Shown in pieces: positions 1 to 13,280 of a DNA stretch of 64,000 bases (within the stretch, counting starts at the first letter, position 1; every line of letters starts with the position of its first letter). The notes under the pieces are model-generated. The model saw nothing but the letters and a program-made list of their open reading frames with translations, ran no database searches and was not told the origin of the DNA. The stretch comes from Saccopteryx bilineata. Its lineage: Eukaryota > Chordata > Mammalia > Chiroptera > Emballonuridae. The position numbers were made by a program, and so were the translations under genes. Location: the NCBI RefSeq assembly GCF_036850765.1, contig NC_089498.1, forward strand, positions 68,426,305 through 68,490,304, in the 5' to 3' direction.

Positions 1-1822
1 TAAGAAGCTTGATGAATATCTCTAAATCTAGAAAAATACTAGAGATTAGCAAAAAAGGGCAGAAACCAATATCATCCAGCATAGCCATTGGGGTCCATAG
101 ATAGATAGATAATCATTACCACCAATAGTCACAAAGTTTGTGCAACTTAAGTGACTCCTCCTATAGTCCCAACACAATATTATGTTTTAATAAGTCTCCC
201 TCCAAATTCTGCCACTCCTCCAGATAATTAGAAAATAAATATTTACTAGCAAGTAGTGACAAAATTATTTATATAGCTCCTCTCTAAGTTGATGAAGTCA
301 AATTCAAATACCTGTCTTTTGAAGTAATTGGACTGTATCTTGAATAATGAATGACTTGAGATAGCTATAATAATATCCTAAGGAAATGATTTCATTACCA
401 ATATAGTAAGTTTTTACCAAAAACTTATAAATCACCTTATAAACTGAGATACAAGATCATTTAAGGATCAAGCCTGGGTAGATATTCATAAAGGTCCAGG
501 CTACAAGCATCCTGGATAAGCGAGGGCTATCTTCACAATATTCTAGCTAATACAGTTATCTTGAATGCTACTTATTTCACTCATTAGAGCCCATTTCTCA
601 AATCCATTATACTAATGAACATGCCATAAATGTCACCAAGGAAGACCCATTTTTAACATTCATTTTGCTAATTGTTAAAGCCTTTGAGATTGATTAAAGA
701 TAATGATAACAGAATGGCTTTTACAAGCTCCTCTGGAGTGAGAATTTCTTGATTAGAATACGGTGTGAATTCCTGATTAAACAAATGATTGTCTCTATAG
801 TATAGCATAACCACTCAGACTTAGATGTCACAATACTTAAGCTTAAGTATTTTAAGTTATAGACATTCATTACAATAAAATTATAGAAAGAACCATCTAA
901 CAAATTACTATTTTTGAGTAACTATTTGTGAGAAGGAGTCATATGAGTTATTGCATCATTTAAATAATTTTTTTAACTGACCCCCACACCTAAGTGGCAA
1001 AGAAATTGAAAAACCTAGAGTGAGGTTTGGGGAAAGATAGAATTTAGAAGACACAAAAATCTAAAACACTTTACATAGTAGTATATGACCTGTAAAAATA
1101 ATTTCTTTAGGTGTGTCAATCGAGGAAGAACGGCTAGACATTAATGGAGATGTATCACTGAGGAACAAATGTTATGTTCAAAGAAGAGGAGAGAGATCTT
1201 ACTCATGTGAAAAATTTAATTCGATCTTTAGAGCAAATAAAACAGTGCTTTGCAGAAAAGAGTGCTACATTAATAATCTGTTCTAGATTAAATTGACAAA
1301 TCAAGGTAGATTAACAGAACTGACTTGTATCTACCCAAGAGTTTGAAAAAAAAAATCAGAGGTCATAATATCAAAGTTTTGCTCAGAAGCTATTAACCTA
1401 TGTTTATAATTAATAAATGCGACACAGCAAAGGCAATTATCAATTTGTCTCTTGTCCATAATGGTTAATGAGAATGTTTTGGTTACTTTTCAAAGTATTT
1501 ATTGGATGAAAACATCAATATAAAAAGAATTAATTAGAGGACAACTAAATACTCATGTTTTTGGTATGATCCTGAAAACTGACGTACTGAATGAAGGAAA
1601 GATCAACTAGAAGAGCTATAAAAGTTATAAATAGAAGAAAATATAGAGGTATAAAGAGTTCAAAATAACACTGATTCTATTTCTCCATCATACTCTGCAA
1701 TTAATACACATACACAGCTAAAATTACACTTCCTACATAAAGTCTTTCTCCTTGTTCACTCTTTTATAATGACTTATGTACACATAAAAATCATGAAGAA
1801 CTTTGTTGTACTGTGGTTCATT
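1..1822. other. Unique AT-rich DNA, no gene seen
   Basis: I see no open frame with protein-family character, no RNA gene and no clear transposon structure here. Frames are short and stop-rich. A short GATA-type run (about 100-114) is the only simple repeat noted. Confidence 0.6.
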
Positions 1823-1837
1823 AAAATGCCTGAATGG

Positions 1838-2131
1838 GCCTTGGCCGGTTGGCTCAGTGAATAGAGCATTAGCCCAGCACACAGAAGTCCCAGGTTAAAT
1901 ACCTGGTCCCAGGTTTAATACACATGAGAAGCGACCATCTGCTTTTCCCCCTTCCCCCTTCTCTCTTTCTTCCCATCTCCCTGCCAGTGGCTCATTGGTT
2001 CAACATTAACCCAGGCATTGAGGATAGCTTGGTTGATTCAAGCATCAGCCCCAGACGGGGACTGACGGATGGATCTGGTTGAGGTGCATGAGGGAGTCTG
2101 TCTCTCTATCTCCTATTCTTTCACTTAAAAA
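1838..2131 (+). mobile_element. Ves-like tRNA-derived SINE with target duplication
   Basis: The copy begins with the bat SINE head (TTGGCCGGTTGGCTCAGTG, a degenerate pol III A box), followed by a diverged B box, a pyrimidine-rich middle (CTGCTTTTCCCCC) and an A-rich tail. It is flanked by a 15-bp direct repeat AAAATGCCTGAATGG at 1823-1837 and 2132-2146, the expected product of L1-mediated insertion. There is a small internal duplication around the B box (CCCAGGTT about 1890 and 1908). Divergence from other copies in the window suggests an older insertion. Confidence 0.85.
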
Positions 2132-2146
2132 AAAATGCCTGAATGG

Positions 2147-5100
2147 ATGTTCAGGAAAAAGCCAGGGTCTTTAAACCATTGAATTATTTGTTAATGACTG
2201 ATGATTATAGGATACTGGTGCAAGAGATTACGAAAGTCAGACATATTCTATTGTGACCTATGGGCCCAACTAGGAATGAAAAACTTGGCCATGGGGCCTT
2301 TTATTTATTGACAAACACACATATCATTCTGTGGCATAAAAAATGCTGGTTTTCATTTCCTGAGTAAACAACCTTGGTGAGAGCATTCAGTTGTCAGCAG
2401 AGAATAAAACACATTTCTTTTGATGGTTTATATCAAGTGGAGATTAGAAAATGAATAATCCTATTGTTTACTATGTGGATATGAGTAAATAAACATATTC
2501 CTACTTTAGTCTGTTTTTGTACCTCACTGTGTGTTGTCTCTTTCCTGACTTTTGAGACAGTTATAACTTCTGAAGTTTTTACCATTTATTGTCTTAATTT
2601 TATATCTTTAATGATATTTTAGGAATTCCTGTGTTTCTCTCCTCTACTAGAATATAAGTTATATAGTGTTTACTCATATCGTTTTGCACATGCATAATAC
2701 ATCATATTTGTTTAATGTTTATTTTTAAGTTTGTAAGACTCAAGTTTAGAAATAATACAATGGCAATCTTTAAAAACAGATATGATGAAGATAAGACAAA
2801 ACCTTGTTCACTCAATCAATATTGCACAAATCCTTTCAGTATGAAGCAGATAGTCTTTAAATATATACAAAAGGAAGTTTATCGCAGTGTAATATATATA
2901 CACACAAATATAAGTATACATATACATACACGCAATGGAATCAATATATGAGCTTATTTTCTATGTTCTAAGATGGGTTAAAAATGTGAGCCTAAAGAAA
3001 ATTTGCATAAATTCATGAACTGTAGATAAGTGACTTATTATTAAGGGAACAGGAAGTTTGGGAAATATATCTGTGTGGTATCATGAGGGCGATTTTTAAG
3101 TGTTAGTTCTCTAGCATAGATTTAAGTTCTCTGCCTATTCGAACAGTCAGCTTGGCCGGGGAAAATAAAATTTAAGCAAAATAGCATTTTCTAATAGAAG
3201 TATAAGAGTAGTAGTTCCCATGTTCTCTCTTCCTTGCCCCTTTGCAGGAGGAAGCTTGTATGAAGATGGAGGCCTCATCAGTATGGGTGCCTAAGTGACT
3301 GTCACACACAGACAGACACCCCTTACTGGTTTGCAACAAATAATGCACACATAATGTAGTCAGAAACAAATCTTTTTACTTTAATCTGAGGACATATTTC
3401 ATTGTTTGCTACCAATGTATAACCTAGTTTGTCCTGCCTGATACAATTTCCCAAATCTTATGATATTGATATTTTAAAATTTCTCTAACTCCTCAAGGCC
3501 TCAAGCAAAGGGCTATAGGTAACAGAATAGGGACGGGATGAAGGAGTTGTTGGAACTAGGACACCTAGACACTTCAACGATACCACTCTACTTTTCACTA
3601 TTTTATATAAATAGTTCTGTTCATCTCAATCCCTTTCCCTCTACACACACAAAAAGACTGTTTTCAGCTATTGCCAAGGACCTATCTTTAATTCCTGTTT
3701 TAATCAGGATACTAGATTGCATGCCATGGTCTTTCCTAATAATAGCTTTGTGTTTCACTACACACATATTTGATAAGGACCTACTTACTACATACAAAAA
3801 TTGATTATAGGGCTTTGTGGAAGATATAAGAAGTCAAAAGTAGTCCTTTTTTTTCCTCCAGAACTATATATTCGACCCAGAACTATATATTCCACTGTAA
3901 AAATTTATATAATTTATTTAATTCTTTTTTCTAACTGAGATGGGAAACGCCAGTTAAATTCTCTTTAATACATTTATTTATCCTCAAGAGAATGCATGGG
4001 ATTAAGTATAATGATTGTTTAATTTAAAACATTAGTCTACTCTGAAAGAAAGCTCCATATTTTCTCATGGGAAATAAATACTATCTTTGATCTCCTACTG
4101 AGTCTTTTTTATTTAGGAACATTTTTTTCTTGCTCTCTTAATGAATAGACATCCTCAAAATGATTTTGGAGCAAAAATTGTCTCTATATTAACAAAGAAG
4201 TAAACGGAGTTATAACAGGATTTCAAGTGGCAGCTTAATTTTGTTACAAGTAGAGTAATTAAAAGAATCAGAAGTTCTCCCCTTTTTCAGGCTGATAGCC
4301 TGTGTGAACCACAGAGGCCTACGGACAACTCTCTGTCTTCCATCCCTAGCTACCATGGGAGCAGTCCTAGGAGCACAAAGGCCTGAAAACAGTATGGCTG
4401 TTAGCTGAATAATGCATATATAGAAGTTATAGAAAATAAAAGGCTATGAAACATTGTAACTAAAAAAAATAACCAAGTATGGTATGATTCTAAAATAAAG
4501 AAATTCTTAATTTTGCTAACCCTCTACATGAGAAATGAACAGAAGTTGTAAGGGATGTGTCATAAGTACCGTGAATGTTCATGATGCTTGTCTCTTTTAT
4601 TTTGAATGCTCTTTTTCTTCTTCCCTGTTTTAGTCTTTTGAATGGCTTCCTGACATCAAAGCCCACTTCAAATTCTATTCTTTGTTCTTTTTTTTCTTTT
4701 TTCTTTTTTTTTTTCTGAAATGCTTTCTAATCAACCCACTGGGAATCATTCTTATTCTCTCTTTGGTCATATTGGCCTTGCTACAATCTAGCTAGTCTTT
4801 AATGGTTCACCAGTTGTTTCACATGTATTAGCCTTTTCTCTCTAAACAGAAATTGATATGTTAATTAACCCTGGCTATGAAATTGCAAACCCCTTTTTTC
4901 TATGCTTTTCAGTGTTTCCCACAAGGATATCATGACTGTACTAAGTATCATGTAAATACCTGTACACCATCCATTTTTGCATAATTCCTTTCATCTCTTA
5001 ATCTAACAACGATAACAGAAGAATGTACCCTTCATGTAGAAAACTTGGTTCTTCGGGAATTTACCATCTTCTTCTTGTATATATAGTAATTATAAACTGT

Positions 5101-6244
5101 TTAAACTTTTATTTTGGAAGTTTGCTGTTCAACAATTGATTATAATTATCACCTGTTTTCCACGTTATGGAGAACTTGAAGAGCATTTTCCCTTTTCTAG
5201 TTTTATACCACTATTGTTATTCCCCATGGTTCTGTAAAAATTACTAAAGTAGTTCTACATCAACATCTGCCAGTTTCATCAGAATACTGGGATGTGATTT
5301 GTCTAGCCTAGAGGCTTGATGCAATTTAAAGCAGCCAGGTACTTTTATTATACTGTCAATTGAGCTTCGATCTTCTTAACCATGTTTGTTATACCCTGTT
5401 GAGATTTAAGATCATCCTCATTGATAGAAAAAGCAGAAGCAAAGTAAGAGTTGAACGGCTCTGTGATTTTTCCCCCCATCATCTGATTTCTCACCATCTG
5501 GCCCAAGCTTTAAGCTTATCCCTTTCTTGTTCTTCTTTGACATGAAAAGTGGGTTTTATGACTTGTGTTGAAAAAGAAGACAAAAATTGCTATGAACATA
5601 CCAGTTGTATTGAAAAGCACAGATTGTCTTTAGGGAAATATAGTGAGAATATTACTAATTGCTAGATCAAATTATGAGACTAAGGAGACAGGAATAAGGC
5701 AAAAAGACAAAATATTCATCTGGAACAATTAGAAGATCAATGGTGACATAATAATAAAACAGTAAGCTAATGTTTTAACCAAAGCATGTTGCCTTCTTCA
5801 ATTTATAATAATTCAGTGTAGTGCACTATATAAATAGCTTTGTAATGTCAGTTTTATATCTTTTACAAAACTGCAATTAAAGACAGACCGAAGAGATGGA
5901 TGGTTTGCAACAAAAGCAATGCAATGACAGGAGCCTTTAATAGCCTTATATAACCATAAGAGAAGTGAAAATCCTCCCAAACCTTCATCTATCTGCTCCC
6001 CCCAACAAATATGTTCAAAAATTAAGAAAGCAGTAGTTTTCAATAACTTGCAGTTTAATTCCTTTGGCAGTTTAAATGTTTGTGAATTTTCAAATTCACT
6101 TGGCAATTTTACTTTTTTTTCTTGGTTTTTTGGCTATAAATACTACACTATTAACAATGTGAGAAGTTCTTTCTCAGAGAGCTAGAGACAAATTTCATTG
6201 CCCAACAGATCTCTGAATATTGAATAAAACAGCATTTAAAAATG

Positions 6245-6278
<34 letters not shown>

Positions 6279-6504
6279 GTTCCAACTAACCACTGGACAA
6301 TAAAACAGTATAAAGCAGACCTGCCAGGTAGTAATCCAGTGTATTAGGCACTAGTTAATTCATATGCTTCCAGAGACTGTGGTAAATTTACTACACATTC
6401 CAATGTCATAAATCTCCTTTTAAAATATGTGGTTCATAATTCTTCTATTTGTACTAAGAATAGGCACCAGTTTATTTCTATAATTATACATTTTTACATT
6501 TATT
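2147..6504. other. Unique AT-rich DNA, no gene seen
   Basis: No coding or RNA gene can be supported. The longest open frames (for example 97 codons at 5813-6106 minus and 88 codons at 3538-3804 plus) have no recognisable domain and are in composition no different from their surroundings. It includes a T-rich tract near 4686-4714 and TA-rich sequence near 2890-2940. Old, unrecognised repeats could be hidden here. Confidence 0.55.
6245..6273. repeat. (CA)n microsatellite
   Basis: An uninterrupted AC dinucleotide run of about 29 bases. It is a common mammalian simple repeat and likely polymorphic. Confidence 0.95.
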
Positions 6505-6611
6505 ATTTAAATTTTTATTGAATTTATTATTATGACACTGATTAATGAAGTTATACAGCTTTTAGGTATACAATCCTATAATATATCATCTGTACATTGC
6601 ATTGTTTGTTT
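6505..6611 (-). mobile_element. 3' end of an old L1, left part, split by a younger L1
   Basis: The sequence (GACACTGATTAATGAAG, then TATACAATCCTATAATATATC) matches the 3' terminus of an old L1, which is seen again in less interrupted form at 23360-23420. It ends at the left copy of the target duplication TGCATTGTTTGTTT (6598-6611). The old L1 continues at 16673 after the 10-kb insertion, with ACCACCCCAAATCAAGTCTCC. Confidence 0.75.
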
Positions 6612-8844
6612 TTTTTGTTTTTTTTTTAATTTTATTTTTTTAATGGGGTGACATCAATAAATCAGGGTACATATATTCAAAGATAACAAGACCAGGGTAT
6701 CTTGTCGTTCAATTATGATGCATACCCGTCACCCAAAGTCAGATTGTCCTCTGTCACCTTCTATCTTGTTTTCTTTGTGCCCCTCCCCCTCCCCCTTTCC
6801 CTCTCCCATTCCCCCCTCCCCCCCGTAACCACCACACTCTTATCAATGTCTCTTAGTTTCACTTTTATGTCCCACCTACGTATGGAATAATGCAGTTCCT
6901 GGTTTTTTCTGATTTACTTATTTCGCTTCGTATCATGTTATCTAGATCCCACCATTTTGCTGTAAATGTTCCGATGTCATCATTTCTTATGGCTGAGTAG
7001 TATTCCATAGTGTATATGTGCCACATCTTCTTTATCCAGTCATCTATTGACGGGCTTTTTGGTTGTTTCCATGTCCTGGCCACTGTGAACAATGCTGCAA
7101 TAAACATGGGGCTGCATGTGTCTTTACGTATCAATGTTTCTGAGTTTTGGGGGTATATACCCAGTAGAGGGATTGCTGGGTCATAAGGTAGTTCTATTTT
7201 CAGTTTTTTGAGGAACCACCATACTTTCTTCCATAATGGTTGTACTACTTTACATTCCCACCAACAGTGTATGAGGGTTCCTTTTTCTCCACAGCCTCTC
7301 CAACATTTGCTATTACCTGTCTTGCTAATAATAGCTAATCGAACAGGTGTGAGGTGGTATCTCATTGCTGTTTTGATTTGCATTTCTCTAATAGCTAAAG
7401 AAGATGAGCATCTTTTCATATATCTGTTGGCCATTTGTATTTCTTCCTGGGAGAAGTGTCTGTTCATATCCTCTTCCCATTTTTTTATGGGATTGTTTGT
7501 TTGTTGTTGAGTTTTATGAGTTCTTTGTATATTTTGGATATTAGGCCCTTATCTGAGCTGTTGTTTGGAAATATCATTTCCCATTTAGTTGGCTTTCTGT
7601 TTATTTTGTTATCAGTTTCTCTTGCTGAGCAAAAACTTCTTAGTCTGATGTAGTCCCATTCATTAATTTTTGCCTTCACTTCTCTTGCCATTGGAGTCAA
7701 ATTCATAAAATGCTCTTTAAAACCCAGGTCCATGAGTTGAGTACCTATGTCTTCTTCTATGTACTTAATTGTTTCAGGTCTTATGTTTAGATCTTTGATC
7801 CATTTTGAGTTAATTTTTGTACAGGGGGAGAGACTGTAGTCCAGTTTCATTCTTTTGCATGTGGCTTTCCAGTTTTCCCAGCACCATTTATTGAAGAGGC
7901 TTTCTTTTCTCCATTGTGTGTTGTTGGCCCCTTTATCAAAAATTACTTGACTATATATATGTGGTTTTATTTCTGGACTTTCTATTCTGTTCCATTGGTC
8001 TGAGTGTCTATTTTTCTGCCAATACCATGCTGTTTTGATTGTCGTGGCCCTATAATAGAGTTTGAAGTCAGGTATTGTAATGCCCCCAGCTTCATTCTTT
8101 TTCTTTAGGATTGCTTTGGCTATTCGGGGTTTTTTATAGTTCCATATAAATCTGATGATTTTTTGCTCTATTTCTTTAAAAAACGTCATTGGAAGTTTGA
8201 TGGGAATTGCATTGAATTTGTATATTGCTTTGGGTAATATAGCCATCTTGATTATATTTATTCTTCCTAGCCAAGAACAAGGTATATTCTTCCATCTCAT
8301 TATATCTTTTTCAATTTCCCTTAACAATGGTTTATAGTTTTCATTATATAAGTCCTTTACATTCTTTGTTATGTTTATTCCTAAGTATTTTATTTTTTTT
8401 GTTGCAATCGTGAAGGGGATTATTCTTTTGAGTTCCTTCTCAGTTGTTTCATTGTTGGCATATAGAAAGGCTATTGACTTCTGAATGTTAATTTTGTATC
8501 CTGCGACCTTACTGTATTGGCTTATTGTTTCTAGTAGTCCTTTTGTGGATTCTTTGGGGTTTTCGATGTATAGGATCATATCATCTGCAAAAAGTGATAC
8601 CTTTACTTCTTCTTTTTCGATATGGATGCCTTTTATTTCTTTGTCTTGTCTGATTGCTGTGGCGAGAACCTCTAGTACCACATTAAATAAGAGTGGAGAG
8701 AGTGGACAACCCTGTCTTGTTCCTGATTTAAGGGGGAAAGTCTTCAGTTTAGTGCCATTTAATATGATGTTAGCTGATGGTTTATCATATATGGCCTTTA
8801 TCATGTTGAGATATTTTACTTCTATACCCATTTTGTTGAGAGTC
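6612..8844 (-). mobile_element. L1 3' portion (outer element of an L1-in-L1 composite)
   Basis: This is an antisense L1 3' part: T-rich tail, 3'UTR with a C-rich stretch on the plus strand (about 6780-6830), then the ORF2 C-terminal half. It stops abruptly at GTTGAGAGTC (about 8844), where the T22 tail of a second L1 begins. The rest of this element, its ORF2 N-terminus, ORF1 and 5'UTR, is not found as a separate copy. Its left target duplication (6598-6611) is matched only at 16659-16672, beyond the second L1. See findings for the recombination model. Confidence 0.85.
6865..8831 (-). pseudogene. ORF2: L1 ORF2 C-terminal two-thirds (RT palm to Cys-rich end), frameshifted
   Basis: The encoded protein is the L1 reverse transcriptase, starting just before the RT motif [19 protein letters not shown], then the catalytic [10 protein letters not shown] motif, the thumb, and the Cys/His-rich end ([18 protein letters not shown]). 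The frame is open from 8831 to about 7485 and from 7467 to the stop at 6865. The break lies in a TTTG repeat at about 7493-7506, which has one 4-base unit fewer than the homologous sites at about 9757-9775 and 60515-60535. That 4-bp loss is the only obvious lesion in this segment, so this is a young copy. It has no start codon of its own and is not a working gene. Confidence 0.9.
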
Positions 8845-9126
8845 TTTTTTTTTTTTTTTTTTTTTTAATAAATTTTTATTAATGGTAATGGGATGACATT
8901 AATAAATCAGGGTACATATATTCAAAGAAAACATGTCTAGGTTATTTTGTCATCAAATTATGTTGCAAACCCCTCGCCCAAAGTCAGATTGTCCTCCGTC
9001 ACCCTCTATCTAGTTCTGTGCCCCTCCCCCTCCCCCTAACTCTCTCCCTCCCTCCTTCCCATGTACTCCCTCCCCCCCCACCCTTGGTAACCACCACACT
9101 CTTGTCCATGTCTCTTAGTCTCATTT

Positions 9127-12100
9127 TTATGTTCCACCAATGTATGGACTCATGTAGTTCTTGTTTTTTTCTGATTTGCTTATTTCACTCCTTATAATGT
9201 TATCAAGATCCCACCATTTTGCTGTAAATGATCTGATGTCATCATTTCTTATGGCTGAGTTGTATTCCATAGTGTATATGTGCCACATCTTCTTTATCCA
9301 GTCTTCTATTGAAGGGCTTTTGGGTTGTTTCCATGCCTTGGCCACTGTGAACAGTGCTGCAATGAACATGGGGCTACATGTGTCTTCACGTATCAATGTT
9401 TCTGAGGTTTTGGGGTATATACCCAGTAGAGGGATTGCTGGGTCATAAGGTAGTTCTATTTGCAGTTTTTTGAGGAACCACCATACTTTCCTCCATAATG
9501 GTTCTACTACTTTACAGTCCCACCAACAGTGAATGAGGGTTCCTTTTTCTCCACAGCCTCTCCAACATTTGCTATTACCCGTCTTGTTGATAATAGCTAA
9601 TCTAACAGGGGTGAGGTGGTATCTCATTGTAGTTTTGATTTGCATTTCTCTAATAACTAATGAAGCTGAGCATCTTTTCATATATCTGTTGGCCATTTGT
9701 ATCTCTTCCTGGGAGAAGTGTCTGTTCATGTCCTCTTCCCATTTTTTTATTGGATTGTTTGTTTGTTTGTTGTTGAGTTTTATGAGTTCTTTGTAAATTT
9801 TGGATATTAGGCCCTTATCTGAGCTGTCGTTTGAAAATATCAGTTCCCATATAGTTGGCTGTCTGTTTATTTTGATATCAGTTTCTCTTGCTGAGCAAAA
9901 ACTTTTAATTCTGATGTAGTCCCATTCATTTATCTTTGCCTTCACTTCTCTTGCCATTGGAGTCAAGTTCATAAAATGTTCTTTAAAACCCAGGTCCATG
10001 ATTTTAGTACCTATGTCTTCTTCTATGTACTTTATTGTTTCAGGTCTTATATTTAGGTCTTTGATCCATTTTGAATTAATTTTAGTACACGGGGACAGGC
10101 TGTAGTCGAGTGTCATTCTTTTGCATGTGGCTTTCCAGTTTTCCCAACACCATTTGCTGAAGAGGCTTTCTTTTCTCCATTGTGTGTTGTTGGCCCCTTT
10201 ATCAAAGATTATTTGACCATATATATGTGGTTTTATTTCTGGGCTTTCTATTCTGTTCCATTGGTCTGAGTGTCTATTTTTCTGCCAATACCATGCTGTT
10301 TTGATTATCGTGGCCCTATAATATAGTTTAAAGTCAGGTATTGTAATGCCCCCAGCTTCATTCTTTTTCCTTAGGATTGTTTTGGCTATTCGGGGTTTTT
10401 TATAGTTCCATATAAATCTGATGATTTTTTGTTCCATTTCTTTAAAAAATCTCATACGGATTTTGATGGGAATTGCATTAAATTTGTATATTGCTTTGGG
10501 TAATATGGCCATTTTGATTATATTTATTCTTCCTATCCAAGAACAAGGAATATTTTTCCATCTCATTGTATCTTTTTCGATTTCCCTTAACAATGCTTTG
10601 TAATTTTCATTATATAGGTCCTTTACGTTCTTTGTTATGTTTATTCCTAGGTATTTTATTTTTTTTGTTGCAATCATGAAGGGGATTATTTTTTTGAGTT
10701 CGTTTTCTAATATTTCATTGTTGGCATATAGAAAGGCTATGGACTTTTGTATGTTAATTTTGTATCCTGCGACCTTACTGTATTGGTTTATTGTTTCTAA
10801 TAATCTTTTTGTGGAGTCCTTCGGGTTTTCGATGTATAGGATCATATCATCTGCAAAAAGTGATACCTTTACTTCTTCTTTTCCGATATGGATGCCTTTT
10901 ATTTCTTTGTCTTGTCTGATTGCTCTGGCCAGAACTTCTAGCACCACGTTGAATAAGAGTGGAGAGAGTGGACAACCCTGTCTTGTTCCTGATTTAAGGT
11001 AGAAAGTCCTCACTTTTATGCCGTTTAATAGGATGTTGGCTGATGGTTTATCATATATGGCCTTTATCATGTTGAGATATTTTCCTTCTATACCCATTTT
11101 GTTGAGAGTCTTAAACATAAAATTGTGTTGTATTTTATCAAAAGCCTTTTCTGCATCTATTGATAAGATCATGTGGTTTTTGTTCTTTGTTTTGTTGATA
11201 TGGTGTATTACATTAACCGTTTTGCGTATGTTGAACCATCCTTGAGATTCTGGGATGAATCCCACTTGATCATGATGTATTATTTTTTTAATATGTTGTT
11301 GTATTCGATTTGCTAGTATTTTGTTTAGTATTTTAGCATCTGTATTCATTAGAGATATTGGTCTGTAGTTTTCTTTTTTTGTGCCATCCTTGCCTGGTTT
11401 TGGTATGAGGGTTATGTTGGCCTCATAAAATGTGTTTGGAAGTATTGCTTCTTCTTCAATTTTTTGGAAGACTCTCTGTAGAATAGAAACCAAGTCTTCT
11501 TTGAAGGTTTGATAAAATTCACTGGTATAGCCGTCAGGGCCTGGACTTTTATTTTTGGGGAGGTTTTTAATGGTTTTTTCTATTTCTTCTCTACTGATAG
11601 GTCTGTTTAGGCTTTCTGCTTCTTCTTGACTCAGTCTAGGAAGGTTGTATTGTTCTAGGAACTTATCCATTTCTTCTAGGTTGTTGAATTTAGTGGCATA
11701 AAGTTTTTCATAGTATTCTACAATAATTCTTTGTATATCTACAATGTCCGCGGTTATTTCTCCTCTTTTGTTTTGGATTTTGTTTATATGAGTTCTTTCT
11801 CTTTTTTCCTTGGTAAGTCTTGCCAAGGGTTTGTCAATTTTATTGATCTTTTCAAAGAACCAGCTCCTTGTTCTATTAATTTTTTCTATAGTTTTTCTGT
11901 TCTCTAATTCATTTATTTCTGCTCTGATTTTTATTATCTCCTTTCTTCGGCTGGTTTTGGGTTGTCTTTGTTCTTCTTTTTCTAGTTCCTTAAGGTGGGA
12001 AGTTAAGTGGTTCACTTGGGCTCTCTCTTGTTTGTTCATATATGCCTGAAGTGATATGAACTTCCCTCATATCACTGCTTTTGCTGCATCCCATAGATTC

Positions 12101-12954
12101 TGATATGTCGTATTGTCATTTTCATTAGTCTGTATAAATCTTTTGATCTCTGCACTTATTTCTTCTTTGACCCATTCATTTTTTTAAAGTATGTTGTTTA
12201 GTTTCCACATTTTTGTGGGATTTTTTTCCTCTTTTTTGCAGTTGAATTCTAGTTTCAAGGCTTTATGATCAGAAAATATGCTTGGTACAACTTCAGTTTT
12301 TCTGAATTTGCTGATGTTGTTTTTGTGGCCCAACATATGGTCAATTCTTGAGAATGATCCATGTACACTGGAGAAAAATGTATACTCAGTCACTTTGGGA
12401 TGAAATGTCCTGTAGATGTCTATCATATCCAGGTGCTCTAGTGTTTTGTTTAAGGCCACTATGTCTTTGTTGATTCTCTGTTTGGATGACCGATCTAGAG
12501 CCATCAGCGGTGTATTGAGGTCTCCAAGTATGATTGTATTTTTGTCAGTTTTTGTTTTAAGGTCAATAAGTAGCTGTCTTATATATTTTGGTGCTCCTTG
12601 GTTTGGTGCATATATATTAAGAATTGTTATGTCTTCTTGATTCAGTGTCCCCTTAGACATTATGAAATGGCCATTTTTATCTCTGAGTACTTTTCCTGTC
12701 TTGTAATCAGCATTATCCGATATGAGTATTGCTAAACCTGCTTTTTTTTGGATGTTATTTGCTTGGAGTATTATTTTCCAGCCTTTCACTTTGAATTTGT
12801 TTTTATCCTTGTTACTTAGATGAGTTTCCTGTAGGCAGCATATAGTTGGATTTTCTTTTTTAATCCATTCTGCTACTCTGTGCCTTTTTATTGGTGAGTT
12901 TAATCCGTTTACATTTAGTGTAATTATTGATACTTGTGAGTTCCCTATTGCCAT
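9127..12954 (-). pseudogene. ORF2: L1 ORF2: endonuclease and reverse transcriptase, two nonsense codons
   Basis: ORF2 encodes the endonuclease that nicks target DNA and the reverse transcriptase that copies L1 RNA at the nick. From ATG at 12954 the frame spans 1275 codons, the usual L1 length. Endonuclease catalytic positions are in place: QETHL with E43, GDLNTPL with D145 and N147 (the usual Phe is Leu), R-I-D205 and SDH with H230. The RT carries the [12 protein letters not shown] motif, [11 protein letters not shown] and FADD at residues 700-703 (10857-10846), and the C-terminal [18 protein letters not shown]. The frame is broken at 12186-12184 (TAA where the related copy at 31180 has TTA) and at 12069-12067 (TGA at a likely former CGA). 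Both lie between endonuclease and RT, and no frameshift is needed anywhere. Non-functional as read. Confidence 0.93.
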
Positions 12955-13280
12955 TTTATATCTTGCTTTCTGTTAGTTTTGTGTCTTGTTTGATCCTTCT
13001 CTTTCGTTTTTCTATCTTTTGTTTTTATTTGGTTGTATTCCATACATCTTTCCTCTGTTGCTATCTTTTTTATCTCGTGTGCTTCTGTGGTGGTTTTTTC
13101 AATGGTGGTTACCTTTGAGCAATGAAAAGGGTTCCTACCCTGTTCATTGTAGCAAACTATTTTGTGAGTACTTTTGCACTCCATCGTCCTTTGCTACTGT
13201 TAATCTCCATCTTCTCCCCCTCTTTCTTTTTGTTGTTGTCACAGTTTAAATTTGGTTTTATTGTGTTCTTCTTGGAGCTT

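Noticed and set aside
3538..3804. 88-codon open frame on the plus strand
   Set aside because: Hydrophobic and low-complexity with no family resemblance; treated as chance.
5813..6106. 97-codon open frame on the minus strand in unique DNA
   Set aside because: No recognisable domain, no codon or composition contrast with flanking DNA, no splice or promoter context. Expected by chance in 64 kb.
6245..6273. CRISPR-like or satellite repeat arrays at simple repeats
   Set aside because: These are mono- or dinucleotide microsatellites without spacers. No CRISPR, integron, phage or plasmid feature exists in this eukaryotic window.
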